From NCBI RefSeq assembly GCF_028009165.1, contig NC_079244.1, forward strand, positions 1,550,001 to 1,614,000: 64,000 bases of DNA, given 5' to 3'. The notes beneath the pieces are model-generated. The model searched no databases and was not told where the DNA came from. It worked only from the letters and a program-made list of their open reading frames with translations. This DNA is from Akanthomyces muscarius. Taxonomy: Eukaryota > Ascomycota > Sordariomycetes > Hypocreales > Cordycipitaceae. Shown here one piece after another: positions 32,007 to 42,531 of this stretch (position 1 is the first letter of the stretch; every line of letters starts with the position of its first letter). Both the position numbers and the translations under genes were made by a program.

Positions 32007-33543
32007 ATGCCAGGTACTACTTCCGCTAGCTTTCCGCCCACGACAAACGGCAACGGCACAGTGACGCCCCGAAGCTCTGTGACACACCTTTCTGTTTTGT
32101 CCGAGGCAATCCAGACAAAGACCACGCTCCTCGCCAACAGCCTCAACGCCAAAAAAATCGATGCACCTTCGTTTGAACTGGATGGGTCTACTAGTTTCCC
32201 TCTTGATAAGCTAGATCTCCAGGACAAGACCACCCGAACCGAACTCATAGCTCTAACAAAGGAGCTCCATGACTTGCTTGTTGGCCCTAAGGATGCCCTC
32301 AAGAACTTGGCATGGAATGTTGGTACCATGTCTTTTTTTTATGTCCGGAACCTTCTAACAGAGGATGGATAGTCCGTAAGCTATATTCCCCTGGAAGCCA
32401 TTTGCGAGTTCCGCGTCGCCGAGGCTGTGCCTCCCAGAGGCTTCATCTCATACACCGCCCTCGCCGGCAAAATAGAAGAGCTCACCGGCGTGAAAGTCAT
32501 TGTTTCTGACTTGAAATGCATTTTGCGACTTGCAATGGCAAATGGCCTGTTTTCGGAGCCAAGACCAAATCACGTCGCACACAGCCGGTCATCCCTGCTC
32601 CTGCTAGAGGACCCAAGTGTGGCAAGTTGGGTCGCCATGTTCACCACCGATCTTCTTCGGCCCATCGTCAGCACTGTGGAAGCCATTAAAAAATGGCCAG
32701 GCTCACAAGAACCTAACGAAACTGTATGTATGGCCGGTGCGAGAAGACTGCTCGATCCGCTGAGCTGACCATGCTTCGACTCTCTAGGGCGTGAACATAG
32801 CATACGGCCACGACACGCCATTCTTTGAGTTCATGCAGTCGGACCAGGTGAGAATGAAGCGTTACGGTCTAGCCATGAAAGCTCAAAGCGATCGTGACGG
32901 ATTTGACTTGTCACATACCATCGAGGGCTACCCCTGGTCCGACCTCGGTGCGGCAAGGGTCGTCGACGTACGTGACACCTGACCTGAGATCTTGCTGCTG
33001 TGGCGCTAACTTTATCTACTCATACAGCTCGGTGGCAATCAGGGGCACGTCGCTTTTGAACTCGCGGAAGCCTTCCCGCAGCTATCATTTATCGTGCAGG
33101 ACAAGCCGGAGATGAGAACCGACCAGACGATTGGTCAAGTTCCCGAGCACCTGTCTGCTCGGGTCGAGCTGACCGCACACGACTGTTTCAAACCACAGCC
33201 CGTGGAAGCAGAGGTCTACTTTTTCCGCCAAGTATTTCACGCCTTGTCAGACAAGTACGCCGTCGCCGCTCTCAAGGCGCTTGTGCCCGTTATGCGGCCC
33301 GGTGCTCGGGTGGTCATCAACGACTACATCCTGCCCCAGCCCGGTGTCTTGCCACAGAGCGACGAAAAGAGCGTCAGGACCATGGATCTACTGATGCGGA
33401 CAGTGTGTAACGCGCGAGAGAGGGAAGCGGGTGACTGGAAGGCGCTCTTTGAGCAGGCCGACGTGCGGTTTCGATGGAGGGGCGCTACTAAAACACCTGG
33501 AAAACTATCCTTCATCGAGGCGGTGTGGGAGGAGCAGGAATAG
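32007..33543 (+). CDS. Family-2 O-methyltransferase (fungal secondary-metabolite type)
   Basis: Four exons (32007-32318, 32373-32723, 32788-32967, 33028-33543), 452 aa. SAM-dependent methylation of a hydroxyl group on a small molecule. An N-terminal helical dimerisation domain precedes the GFDLSHTIEGYPWSDLG segment, then the SAM-binding VVDLGGNQGH at about 279-288 and FIVQDKP. The catalytic His352 stands in RQVFHALSD, and VINDYILP follows. The pattern is that of cluster-borne OMTs such as sterigmatocystin O-methyltransferase relatives; because the histidine is present it is more likely an enzyme than an AflJ-type inactive co-regulator. Three introns of 54-64 nt split the SAM motif after VVD. 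A second ATG at 31959 is in frame. It converges with the thioesterase-like gene. Membership in the diterpene pathway is unproven. Confidence 0.9.
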
Positions 33544-34015
33544 ACAGCTGGATGACACGCGGGCGGCGCTGTCATAGAATTGATTCATGAACGACTTGTT
33601 GTCGCGGTTACACAAGGTTGGGAGGAATCTTAATTAGTAGTTTGGGCATGTTTCACGCGCCGCACAATGATGGGTGGTGCTATATTTGGGCCGTCGAATT
33701 TTCACGCATCCGATGACAGCTGACCCGCGGTTTCCAATCTCATCTAGGAGACACGTCCGAGTCAGCTGTCCACCAGCCCGGTTCACGGGTTCAGCTGACA
33801 GTGCCGTTGCGGTTACACAGCATATAGTGGCGTGGCAGTCTATCGATGAACGCGTTAGAAGATGCATTGGGCCCGGTTTCTATATTCTAATCAAGTTTTA
33901 CATGCAAAAAGCACCGCCGCACTCTGTCGGGGAGGCGCCTGGTACGCCCAGGGACCGACCTCGAGGGTGTGACCGCCTTGGTTGCCCGTGGTCTATATGC
34001 TTCCATCTCTATTTC
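33544..34015. other. Convergent 3' region between OMT and thioesterase-like genes
   Basis: About 470 bp between two facing stop codons. No additional gene is supported. Confidence 0.6.
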
Positions 34016-35159
34016 TCACAGATTCGGTCCCTTGGACGACTTTCGGCTTGCCGTGTTGCGCGACATGTCCACAATCATGGCCACGTGTCGAGCTTGAGCG
34101 ACAATGTCGCCGTCAACGTCAAAGATGTCGACATCGCAGCCGTAGCGACCATTCTTGGATCCTCTAATCGACGTGCGCAAGCGGAGCCACCTGACGCCAT
34201 CGGCAGGCAGGCTCTTCTTGAAGTCCATGTGGATATTGAGCGTCGGATACCAAGACACCGAGCCTTGTACCATCTGTGCCGCGTTGGCCGGCGAGTGCTG
34301 CAGCCCGTGGGTGCCAATCGCCGGCGTGACGTCAGCCAAATACGCCAAGTCGAGGTTCTTTATCGGGTCTCCAGACTGGTGCTCTATCCACATGTCGCGA
34401 ATACCAGCAGGCGTGGTCGTCGTCAATGCGTCCTTCTGCTCGTACATGTTCCAGTGGCGGTTTTTGCGAAAGTTTCGAGCTGCGTAAAGCTCCCAGTTGG
34501 GGTCCTGCCCCGTGGGCAGAAGCTTCAGATCAACTGGCCGAGGGGGCAACTCAGTCTTCAGTCCGCCGTCGAGCGACTGGCCCGTCTCGGTCGCCATGTC
34601 CCTGCAGGTGACGGAGGCGGCGATGATGCGTCGGGCATCGCGTGAGACCCAGGGGGCTTCCGTCAGCTGGCCGTCTTGGTACAGCGAAATGTACAGGACG
34701 GACATGTTGCGCGCAATCTTGATCTCGTCGACAACCATGGTCCCGCGGCCGGCCTCGGAGCGGCTTAGAAAGTCCCAATGCGCCGAGATGACATTATGGT
34801 GCCCGTATTTGGCGACATGAGTGAGTGCCACAGCAAGAAAGTGTCCCGCGACGTAGCCACCATTCGGCACTGCAGTGCTCACGCGAAGCTGTCAGTATAC
34901 TGGATTGAGGCAAGCCAATGGGTGCACATGTAGATATGGGGGTATTTTAAAGCAGATAAGATGAAGGATGCATCATAATACGCAGAGGCCGAATGCGCTT
35001 GTGCGCGCTTCGGCTTTACTGCCGATACCACTTACCTGTGCCAATGTTGAAAGCCGGAGCCAAGTCGACGACATAGGTCTTGTCGTCTACCCGCTGCACC
35101 TTTGTAGATTTCGCGGCTGTTGTGGCGGCATGGCCTCCGCGTGACGTTGCATCAGACAT
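34016..35159 (-). CDS. Acyl-CoA thioesterase-like double-hotdog protein
   Basis: Two exons (35159-35036, 34869-34016), 325 aa, separated by a 166 nt intron with GTAAGT and GCAG ends. The splice gives FNIGTVPNGGYVAG, matching the start of thioesterase-like superfamily proteins, where substrate-loading Pro-(N/H)-Gly-Gly-Tyr is conserved. A second hotdog-like half contains SVSWYPTLNIHMDF and VDIFDVDGDIVAQARH, typical of the family C-terminus. Members hydrolyse acyl-CoA or act as uncharacterised hotdog proteins in lipid or secondary metabolism. No signal peptide or obvious peroxisomal SKL tail is seen. It sits tail-to-tail with the OMT, and both lie between two gene-free stretches, so a functional link is possible but not shown. 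Confidence 0.82.
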
Positions 35160-38100
35160 ACTGGCCGAATATGTATGATAGTCTCATCAATGATGTCTGG
35201 TTTCGTTTCTTCGAAGAGCTGGTGAAGATGACAAAGTCCTACCGTCTGGGCCGAGGTTCATTGAAGCGCCCCCACAATTCCGCCCGTGTAAAGAACGCCT
35301 TTCAGTATTCCATGGCTTGTCCTACGTGCTATTTACTTGCGTAATCCAATTTCCAAGTCATCTTTCACAATACTGCCATTTTTTGTTTCGCAGTTTTTCC
35401 CTTTCTTTTTTGCCCATCGTGGTAGGGAAATGGGTGTTGCAAACTCTCTCATCACTCACAGCTGTGCCAAGCCTTGGTCGCCAGGCGCAGTTGGCCGTGC
35501 GAAGAAGCGATGTAACAGCGCGCACGTATACAATTTAGAGTTTTTCCCTGCTGCCCTGACATGGAAAGTTGGAATCCAGCTGTCGCATTCTGATCGATAT
35601 TGGAAGCAAAGATCACCACAGACATTAAGCGGCATATGACCCGGCTTGCCCGGGCCAGCAACCAGACGATGATCGACAAGACCGCGACGAGCAATTTCCA
35701 AAATCAGGTTCAGTGATTGCTGCATCCTAAAGAAGACGCGCAATGATGCTCTGTCGCAGCTTGGCATCTAATTGACCACTGGATGAAAGTTTACCCCAAC
35801 ATTCAGCACAGCCAGTCCCTTCTGCTCGCACCGTAAACTTTCGGTCTTCGGTGTCCTACAACAGCGCGCAGCTGGCGGTGCAGATACTTTGCAGTAGTTC
35901 CTTGGCACGCAGTCAAAGGGCATCTCAATGGCCTGAACCTGTGGTGGTTGGCGGTGGTAAAAGCCACACAGATCGTCTTTCCGCAGCCATCGAGGTGGGG
36001 GCCGCCAATATGGACGAAGCCACCATCGCACCTGCGGGCGTCGCCGTATATAGATTTGCTTATCGAACGGTCCACGGCCCCTCAGACTTTTTAGGGGCGC
36101 AGTTCGCAGGCCTTCGACTTTCTGGTCCACCTGCGGAAGAGCACTCGAGCACTCGTAAGCGGTCACTGGAATGCAACATCGCCTGGGACAAGAGATGGGG
36201 CCGTGGAACCCGGTGCTGGCAAGCTGGCTGGGTAGAGAGTATGAGAACACGGCGCACGGGAAGCAGTGCCCCGTTGCCAAGCTAGCCAAGTCCAAACCTC
36301 TCAGTATTTCAGCCGGGCGCCGGATAGCTAGGAAGCCGGTCTACTCGGGGGTGCGTAGTTGGCGCAAGTCGTAACGTTTGCTGTAAGCTTAAATCAGCTG
36401 CGCTGGGTCTACTCCCCACCGCTGCCGTCTCTGGGGCAAATGTTGAAAGAGCATCGTTCTGCTAAATTAGTCTCGATGTCCTCCCCGCCAGTCCTCAGAC
36501 TACGGGAGCTCCAGCATATCAAGCACGAACACGAGCCTGGAATACAGTGGTGCTCCGGCCACTCTTGTGGCAGTCTTGGGTGGCTGGAGAATTCCCAAGC
36601 TGATATTGTAGCCGGTTAGAGGCTGTGTCTATCGACGACGACATCACCAGTCTTGGCCGTCTTTCAGTATCCCGCCAACCAGCCACCATCTATGATCTCT
36701 GTGTTGCTTCGCCACCTTGTGCTCATCGTTGTCAACTCTAGCAGCTTGGCGATGGACAGTGTGGCGATAGCTCTCGGCGTTGTTCTAACATGTGGAGTTT
36801 TGTAAATCAGCGAATCGGGCCCTCCCACTTGGCTTGCATCAAAGAATATATTGGCTGGCTGATATGTTGCTCGGCGATATCCAATTGTTAGAGTGGAAGC
36901 GAGGGAGAAAACGGGATAATAATGCATACGATAAAGATGGTAAAATCGCGCCCGATGGACAGCGTCACAATTCGTCTCGACAATGACACTTTCCGCCAAA
37001 TCCAAAAGACCGGCCTCGCCTCAATCCGCATTCAAACACACAAACTGAGTTTGATGGCAGACGGGGGGAGGGCTCTGTCTAGATTTAGCTCATGGACCAT
37101 CAGGGGGCTGTCGGTCGGTTTTGACATTGAATCTCTAACCATTGCGTGCAAGCCGTCGGTGTCCTTACTAGGGTCGGTCGCCACACCTGGTGCGTACCAG
37201 CTCGTCTCCGTAAAATTCCATGCCATTGCCCCTTGAGCTGGCGTGCAACTCCCAAGTCATGACGGTCTACATCTGTACTGAGTAAATGTTGTCTGGCGTC
37301 TGCCCATCACTAGAATATTGACCTGAAAACTGACCAATGGGGTTTCCCACCGTCTGTGTGTTATCAATGTCACCGGGGTCGCCACACGCACTTGCGACAC
37401 CGAGCAGGGTTACAAGTGGTTGGTGGCTAGCACGTCTAGTCATAGCCATGCTGCTATGCTTGCGGTTTTTAAATCGCTGTGGGTTCTGCGGCGGTGCAGA
37501 GGCCACGAAAGTGTTTCACTCCGAAATTGATGTTGATAAAACACATTTCGCATTGTACAGAGATAAGGTTCTCACGGAGACCCCTTTATGTGAGTTCTGT
37601 GGCGGCGCCTTCATCGGGAATCGTCAACGGCAGCAATGCATTCCTGTGCACGCGCAAGAAAATCGCCTATCGCATCTTAATCAAGCGCCCGAAGCCACTC
37701 AGCACTTGCTCGGTGACAGCGGCAGCGCAGCCGACACTGATTGGACATGATACTGGTAACTAGGGGAGAGGGTTACAAGGTGCCGAGTCAAGTCCACCAT
37801 TTCAGAAGTGGCCCGCCAAGCAAATCGCCCGCCCGGATATGACAATCGGCGGCCTACGCAGAACGAAATCAGTGGCGCTTTCCAGCGCATGGCATGTTGG
37901 CAAACCCTTGTCTGTGGCCCCCAAACACTAACTGATCCCTGTAATTGGGCAATTGGGCAACGCACTCTCGCCACGCCCCGGCGGCCTTCGCAAAACCAAC
38001 ATCCACTGCCAAGGACGAAACTGATCCATTACGCACCAAGTTTCCACGATATTTATAGGTTCTACAAGAAACAAAGCTGCCAAAGGATCGGCTTTGGTTG

Positions 38101-38786
38101 CCTCACATGCATACGCAAGCTTCTGCTAAATCCCTTGCGCTCTCTGTGGAGTTGGTTGTCGCATACCTGCCAGTCAATCAGTGTCTCTCTGTGGCACGCC
38201 TTGGGCCGTCGTCCCTGACTGGCTGGCTCCTCGACAAAACTCCCCCCTACCGTTACAACCACCGGCACCTAGGATGCCAAGAAGGCAGATAGAATTTCTG
38301 CTCGTGCACGGCCGTCGTCGCCCCTCTTGACAGTGGTTGAGTTTAGCAAGCGTGACCCACAGCTACCTAGACGCTTGTCGCTCCATTGCTTCAGGCCGTT
38401 GTGAGGCTCTGCTACTCAGTACTGCGACAACAGAACCCGAGCCCCAGTTCACTTATCTCTATCTACCCAGTAGTGTCAGTATTTGATTTGCCGGGTGTGC
38501 CGTTAGCGGCTTGACCGGGGGCCTGTGCCCAAAACAGGCAAGACGAAGCTTCAGATCAGTGTGCAGATTCTACCCAGTGCTGGCAGACATGAGCCGGCAG
38601 TGCCAGGGCCTTCTACATGGTGTAATAAAAGGGATGGATAGCCTCCCTGGAAGATTCTTCTGATCAAGCTTCTTTTTGGTAGACTCCATCGATCCAATCG
38701 TCTGTTTTCTTTTGTCGATTCAAACTATCTGGATTACCTACTTCTTCTCGACTGTCATTAATTCTCCTTTTACTTGGTCAGGAACC
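35160..38786. other. 3.6 kb region without a recognised gene
   Basis: Includes the promoters of the thioesterase-like gene and of the TDT transporter. Several mid-length open frames occur on both strands (around 35.8-36.3 and 37.3-37.8 kb), but no frame carries a family motif over more than a few residues and none joins by good splice sites. This may be eroded DNA at the outer edge of the accessory region. Confidence 0.5.
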
Positions 38787-40181
38787 ATGGATGAGAAGCA
38801 CCGAAATATTTCCAGCTCCTCCATGGGGAAGCTGGTTGCTTTTTCGCATCCGAATGATGCATTGGGTCCTTACTGGACCGATTCAAATACACCTACTCGA
38901 AGAAACTCTATCCGTTCTGCTTATTCACGTTCGGACGACCCCCATGACTCTGCTGCCTCTGGACTCGACGAGGAGGCTCAACTGCCCATCAAACGCAAAG
39001 GCACACCAGTTTTCGACGCTGCGCATGATTCGGACGGAACCAAATCACCTCCAGCGGTAGATCCCTACGACCCTAACCGCCCCAAGCTCGCCATTAAGCA
39101 ACGCCTCCATCACTTCACATGGGCTTGGTACACCTGGCCCATGAGTACGGGAGGTTTGGCATTGCTCATTGGCAGCCAACTTAAAACGTTTCCCGGCCTC
39201 GAAAGTATCGGTTTCGGCGTATACTTCATCAACCTTGTTCTCTTCTCTGCGGTCACGATTGGCCTTGCCCTCCGTTTCTGGTTTCATAAAGGCGACTTCG
39301 TGCGTTCCATCACCCATCCTCGAGAGGGTTTCTTTGTACCAACTGCGTTTCTTGCATTCGCAACCATCATCACGAGCACGCATAGATACTGGATCCCCGA
39401 TAATGATTCAGCACTGTCGTGGGCCATCCAGGGCGTTTTCTGGGGATATGTTCTTCTCACTCTTGCCCTTGCGATCGGCCAGTACAGCTATGTCTTTTCT
39501 TCCCACAGTCATGGACTTCAGACTATGGTGCCCACCTGGATTCTTCCCATCTTCCCCATCATGCTGTCGGGTACAATTGCGTCCGTCATCGCGAAAACCC
39601 AAGCCGAAATTTCCATCTTGCCTGTTGTTGGAACCGGTCTTACCTGCCAGGGACTTGGTCTGTCGGTCGCAATGCTGATGTATGCACACATGATTGGACG
39701 ACTTATGCAGACCGGTCTGCCCAACCGTGAGCATCGACCCGGCCTATTCATGTGCGTCGGCCCTCCCGCCTTCACAGCGCTGGCTATTATCGGTATGGCC
39801 AAGTCTCTTGAGCGCTCATCTGCCCTCAATGGCTTGTTGTTAGACAAGGTGATTCTCTACAACATGGCCATCATCTTCGCTGTGTTCCTTTGGGCACTGA
39901 GCCTGTGGTGGTTTGGCATTGGAGTGGTCGCCGTGCTGCAGTCACCTCCCAAATATTTTCATCTTGGTTGGTGGGCTGCTGTCTTCCCCAACACAGGTTT
40001 CACTCTGGCGTCCATCTCTATGGCCAGGGAGTTTGGAAGCGAGGCTCTCATGTGGTGCACCACTGTCATGAGCATCGTGATGATTTGCATCTACTTGTTT
40101 GTTCTTACGTTCCAAATTCGGGCTGTGATTGTCCAGGACATTATGTATCCTGGTAGGGACGAGGACGTGGAAGACCACTAG
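38787..40181 (+). CDS. TDT-family transporter (C4-dicarboxylate/malate or sulfite exporter type)
   Basis: Single exon, 464 aa from the ATG at 38787; the frame continues upstream only from a non-ATG codon. The soluble N-terminus of about 95 residues is Ser rich, and then about ten hydrophobic helices follow. HFTWAWYTWPMSTGGLALL, REGFFVPTAFLAFATII and the conserved VGPPAFTALAIIG place it in the tellurite-resistance/dicarboxylate transporter (TDT) family with yeast Mae1-type malate permeases and Ssu1 sulfite pumps. The substrate cannot be assigned; the HFTWAW start resembles the Mae1 branch more. It is convergent with the HRXXH protein gene and expected in the plasma membrane. Confidence 0.87.
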   Translation: MDEKHRNISSSSMGKLVAFSHPNDALGPYWTDSNTPTRRNSIRSAYSRSDDPHDSAASGLDEEAQLPIKRKGTPVFDAAHDSDGTKSPPAVDPYDPNRPKLAIKQRLHHFTWAWYTWPMSTGGLALLIGSQLKTFPGLESIGFGVYFINLVLFSAVTIGLALRFWFHKGDFVRSITHPREGFFVPTAFLAFATIITSTHRYWIPDNDSALSWAIQGVFWGYVLLTLALAIGQYSYVFSSHSHGLQTMVPTWILPIFPIMLSGTIASVIAKTQAEISILPVVGTGLTCQGLGLSVAMLMYAHMIGRLMQTGLPNREHRPGLFMCVGPPAFTALAIIGMAKSLERSSALNGLLLDKVILYNMAIIFAVFLWALSLWWFGIGVVAVLQSPPKYFHLGWWAAVFPNTGFTLASISMAREFGSEALMWCTTVMSIVMICIYLFVLTFQIRAVIVQDIMYPGRDEDVEDH

Positions 40182-40542
40182 AACAAATCTCTACGCAATT
40201 GCTGTTTTCGGAGGGCAGGGGAAAAAAGGTGGTTTTGTGTTTATTTTGTTTTCCCGCATTCTGCATAGCCGGCATTCAACAGTATAGAAATTACAGCGCA
40301 TACACAGCATTAGTTTTCTCTTCAATCTATCATTTCTCAAAATCTAACTGACATTTAAATTGACCCGCCATACAATTCTTATCTGCGTTCGCCGCGCCGC
40401 GCGGCAGCCAAAGTTTTACATGCCACGTGTGATGCACTGTGAAATCTACTGGACCTGAACGTGACAACGGCATTATCCCTTACGCTTTGTATTAAGCTAC
40501 CAATAACCCTGTTTTCCCTTGTAGTCGCATCCCTCCGACGTT
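40182..40542. other. Convergent 3' region between the TDT transporter and HRXXH genes
   Basis: About 360 bp of AT-rich 3' flanks. No gene is supported. Confidence 0.6.
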
Positions 40543-41394
40543 CTAGGCCTTTGGTTTCGCTGCAGGCTTGCCAGTACAACCAACTCCCGGAGCCGCAATG
40601 TCATAAGCCCAAACATCGATCGCAAAATACTGGAGCGCGTTGCTATCTTTAGCGCTCTTGGAAGGGTCTTGCTTCGCCAGAGCCAGGACTCCGTTGTAAT
40701 CGTCTGCAAAGTGATCCACTGCATTTTCGTTGATTGTCGGGACATGAAACATTCGATGCAAGAGGTCAACTGCCCAGATCGTGTTTAAAGGAGATCCAGC
40801 GACCGTATAACCAAGGTTGCAGACCGATGAGAGTGAGCGTCGTTTCTCGAAGGACAGGGGGCAGATGACGGTTTCTTCAGTAGCGTTTTTCCCGCGGTAA
40901 TGACCGGCCCAAGCTATAAATGTAATTGTCAGCTGTCTCATGTTCATCTTTCATACGCGGCATCTTCTTCTGGAACACATACTGGGTAGGCCTGCGCAGT
41001 TGCCATCGGGGTCATCGCAGCGAAAGGTCATGGCGCCCTTGTCTGCCGCAACGATGCGGTCATACCAGCCGATGGGCTCGGCCAGAGTCCCATTTCCAAA
41101 GTACTTTTGGACCATTTCTGACTTGCTGCCGAAGCGGAGAAGGTGGTTTCTGGCATGCTGAGCGAGTTGCACTGCGTCGTCGAGGGCGACCTGAAGCTGG
41201 GAACGCAATGTGCTGTTGCAAGATGAGTGAATGGGGAATGACGCCTGCCATCCATCTGCCCAATTGTAGGCCTCGGGTTTTGGGGTCGAGGTTGGAGTAC
41301 CGGCGATTGCTGTCGGTGTCCCTTTCTCGGTCGCGAGGGGGGAGGCCATGAGGCCTGTGGCAGTAAGCGCTATAAGCAAGCCTTGTGTCTTCAT
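40543..41394 (-). CDS. Secreted HRXXH-domain protein (Asp f 2 / Pra1 zincophore-like)
   Basis: Two exons (41394-40983, 40913-40543), 260 aa. It starts with a signal peptide (MKTQGLLIALTATGLMASPLA) and a Thr/Pro-rich stretch, then a globular domain with several Cys residues. HRMFH, in LLHRMFHVP, is the HRXXH signature of the putative-peptidase family that includes the Aspergillus allergen Asp f 2 and the Candida zinc-binding protein Pra1. Members bind zinc outside the cell; protease activity is not established. The 69 nt intron (GTATGT to TATAG) joins NCAGLP to TWAGHY. The family is often divergently paired with a ZIP zinc transporter; here the neighbour is a TDT transporter in convergent orientation, so that pairing is absent. 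Confidence 0.85.
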
Positions 41395-41472
41395 CTTGAA
41401 CGGCTGATCTCTTTCAAAGTTGAGGTATTGATGACGTGGTTGTCAACAAGTCGAGAGATGGGTATTTGCGAA

Positions 41473-41483
41473 GATATATATAG
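41473..41483 (-). promoter_or_regulatory. TATA box candidate of the HRXXH gene
   Basis: An eight-base TATATATA core lies about 80 bp upstream of the ATG at 41394, a usual distance in fungi. No other promoter element was identified. Confidence 0.45.
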
Positions 41484-41601
41484 CCAGCCTAGTGATGCTC
41501 AAAACCTCGCCATCGTAGACGGCGGTCAGGATGGCCGTGTACCAACCTGCCAAGACAGCTGTCTGCGCCATTTTCTTTCATGAAATAAGAGGCGTTAATC
41601 A

Positions 41602-41958
41602 TCAGGGTCTGCGGTCTCGAGAAGTGGATAGGAAAAGTTGGTACACTTCTGCTGCAGACTGCATTGCAACCTTGGTGAGGCTCGGGGTCTCCTCGACTGT
41701 GAGCAATAAATTTGCCAATTTTTCAGCCATGTCTCTCCGCTGCCAAGAAATTTTCCAAAGTATTTGGAGTCTCGAACCCCAAAAGGCCAACAGATTTGCA
41801 TCTTTGGCTTCATCATGGGGGACATCAAGGTGTTTTGGCTTGCCAGCTACTGTGCCAAGACAATGAGGCTGGCTTCTGCTGGCTTCTGCCGGCTCCACGA
41901 GGCTAGATATAATCGCTATCAGAATTAGAGTTACTTTGAAGCTTTTTTTCATCATCAT
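41602..41958 (-). CDS. Hypothetical small secreted protein
   Basis: Open frame of 118 aa from the ATG at 41958. It begins with three Met, two Lys and a hydrophobic core ending in PAEAS, which reads as a clear signal peptide. The mature part is short, basic, has one Cys and shows no known motif. The frame is open far upstream of the ATG, so length alone does not prove a gene; composition and the signal peptide are the only support. It could be an effector-like protein or chance. Confidence 0.3.
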   Translation of the reverse strand: MMMKKSFKVTLILIAIISSLVEPAEASRSQPHCLGTVAGKPKHLDVPHDEAKDANLLAFWGSRLQILWKISWQRRDMAEKLANLLLTVEETPSLTKVAMQSAAEVYQLFLSTSRDRRP

Positions 41959-42531
41959 GATCCGACGGTCAAATACATTATCGGCATATCCGCACATGTG
42001 AGGGTCAGCAGCTGCTGGTGGGAACGAGGCCGGCTTGTATGGACGGACTATGAAGGATCTGCAGGAAGACGGGATGACGAGACCCAATCTCACTGGGTGG
42101 CCAGTCTCCCAGTATCCCGAAAATGATGTCGCTTTATGCGATGCAAGAATTGCACTCATTGGGAAATTATGTCGCCCTGCTGAGCCGCAATGCCTATGCT
42201 GGTGAGAATTCGGTGCCGCACCAGCCACTGTGGCAAAAGTTCCCTCTTTCGGCCTGCTTGAGCCACACTAGCGCAAGGCAGCTAAATCCACGCCACGCTG
42301 CGCCCTGAGTGGTGAAAAGTACAGATCGCGGGACACCACCGAAAGTCTTCTTCCACATTCTTCGCTCGTCGCCATATCGCCATCAAGGTTATCTGGTGAT
42401 TGCTCCTCGGCTCCTCTTCTGCTATCGACGGCGCAGACGGAGCTCTCTTTTGCAGACGCCATCGCTCACCGAGGCGTCCCGTTGCTGCGTCCCCCTGGAT
42501 TCCCGGCCCGCGCTGGCCCCAAACCTTCGAG
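41959..42531. promoter_or_regulatory. Promoter region of the SPF1-like gene
   Basis: About 570 bp before the P5A ATPase start; also upstream of the doubtful small secreted frame on the other strand. Nothing more specific was found. Confidence 0.45.

Noticed and set aside
32007..33543. AflJ/AflS-type inactive co-regulator
   Set aside because: Considered because an AflR-like gene is near, but the SAM motif and the catalytic histidine are intact, favouring an enzyme.
35803..36075. Possible NACHT/NLR P-loop remnant (GCGKT on the minus strand)
   Set aside because: Only a few residues resemble a Walker A motif; no flanking NACHT features and no consistent frame.
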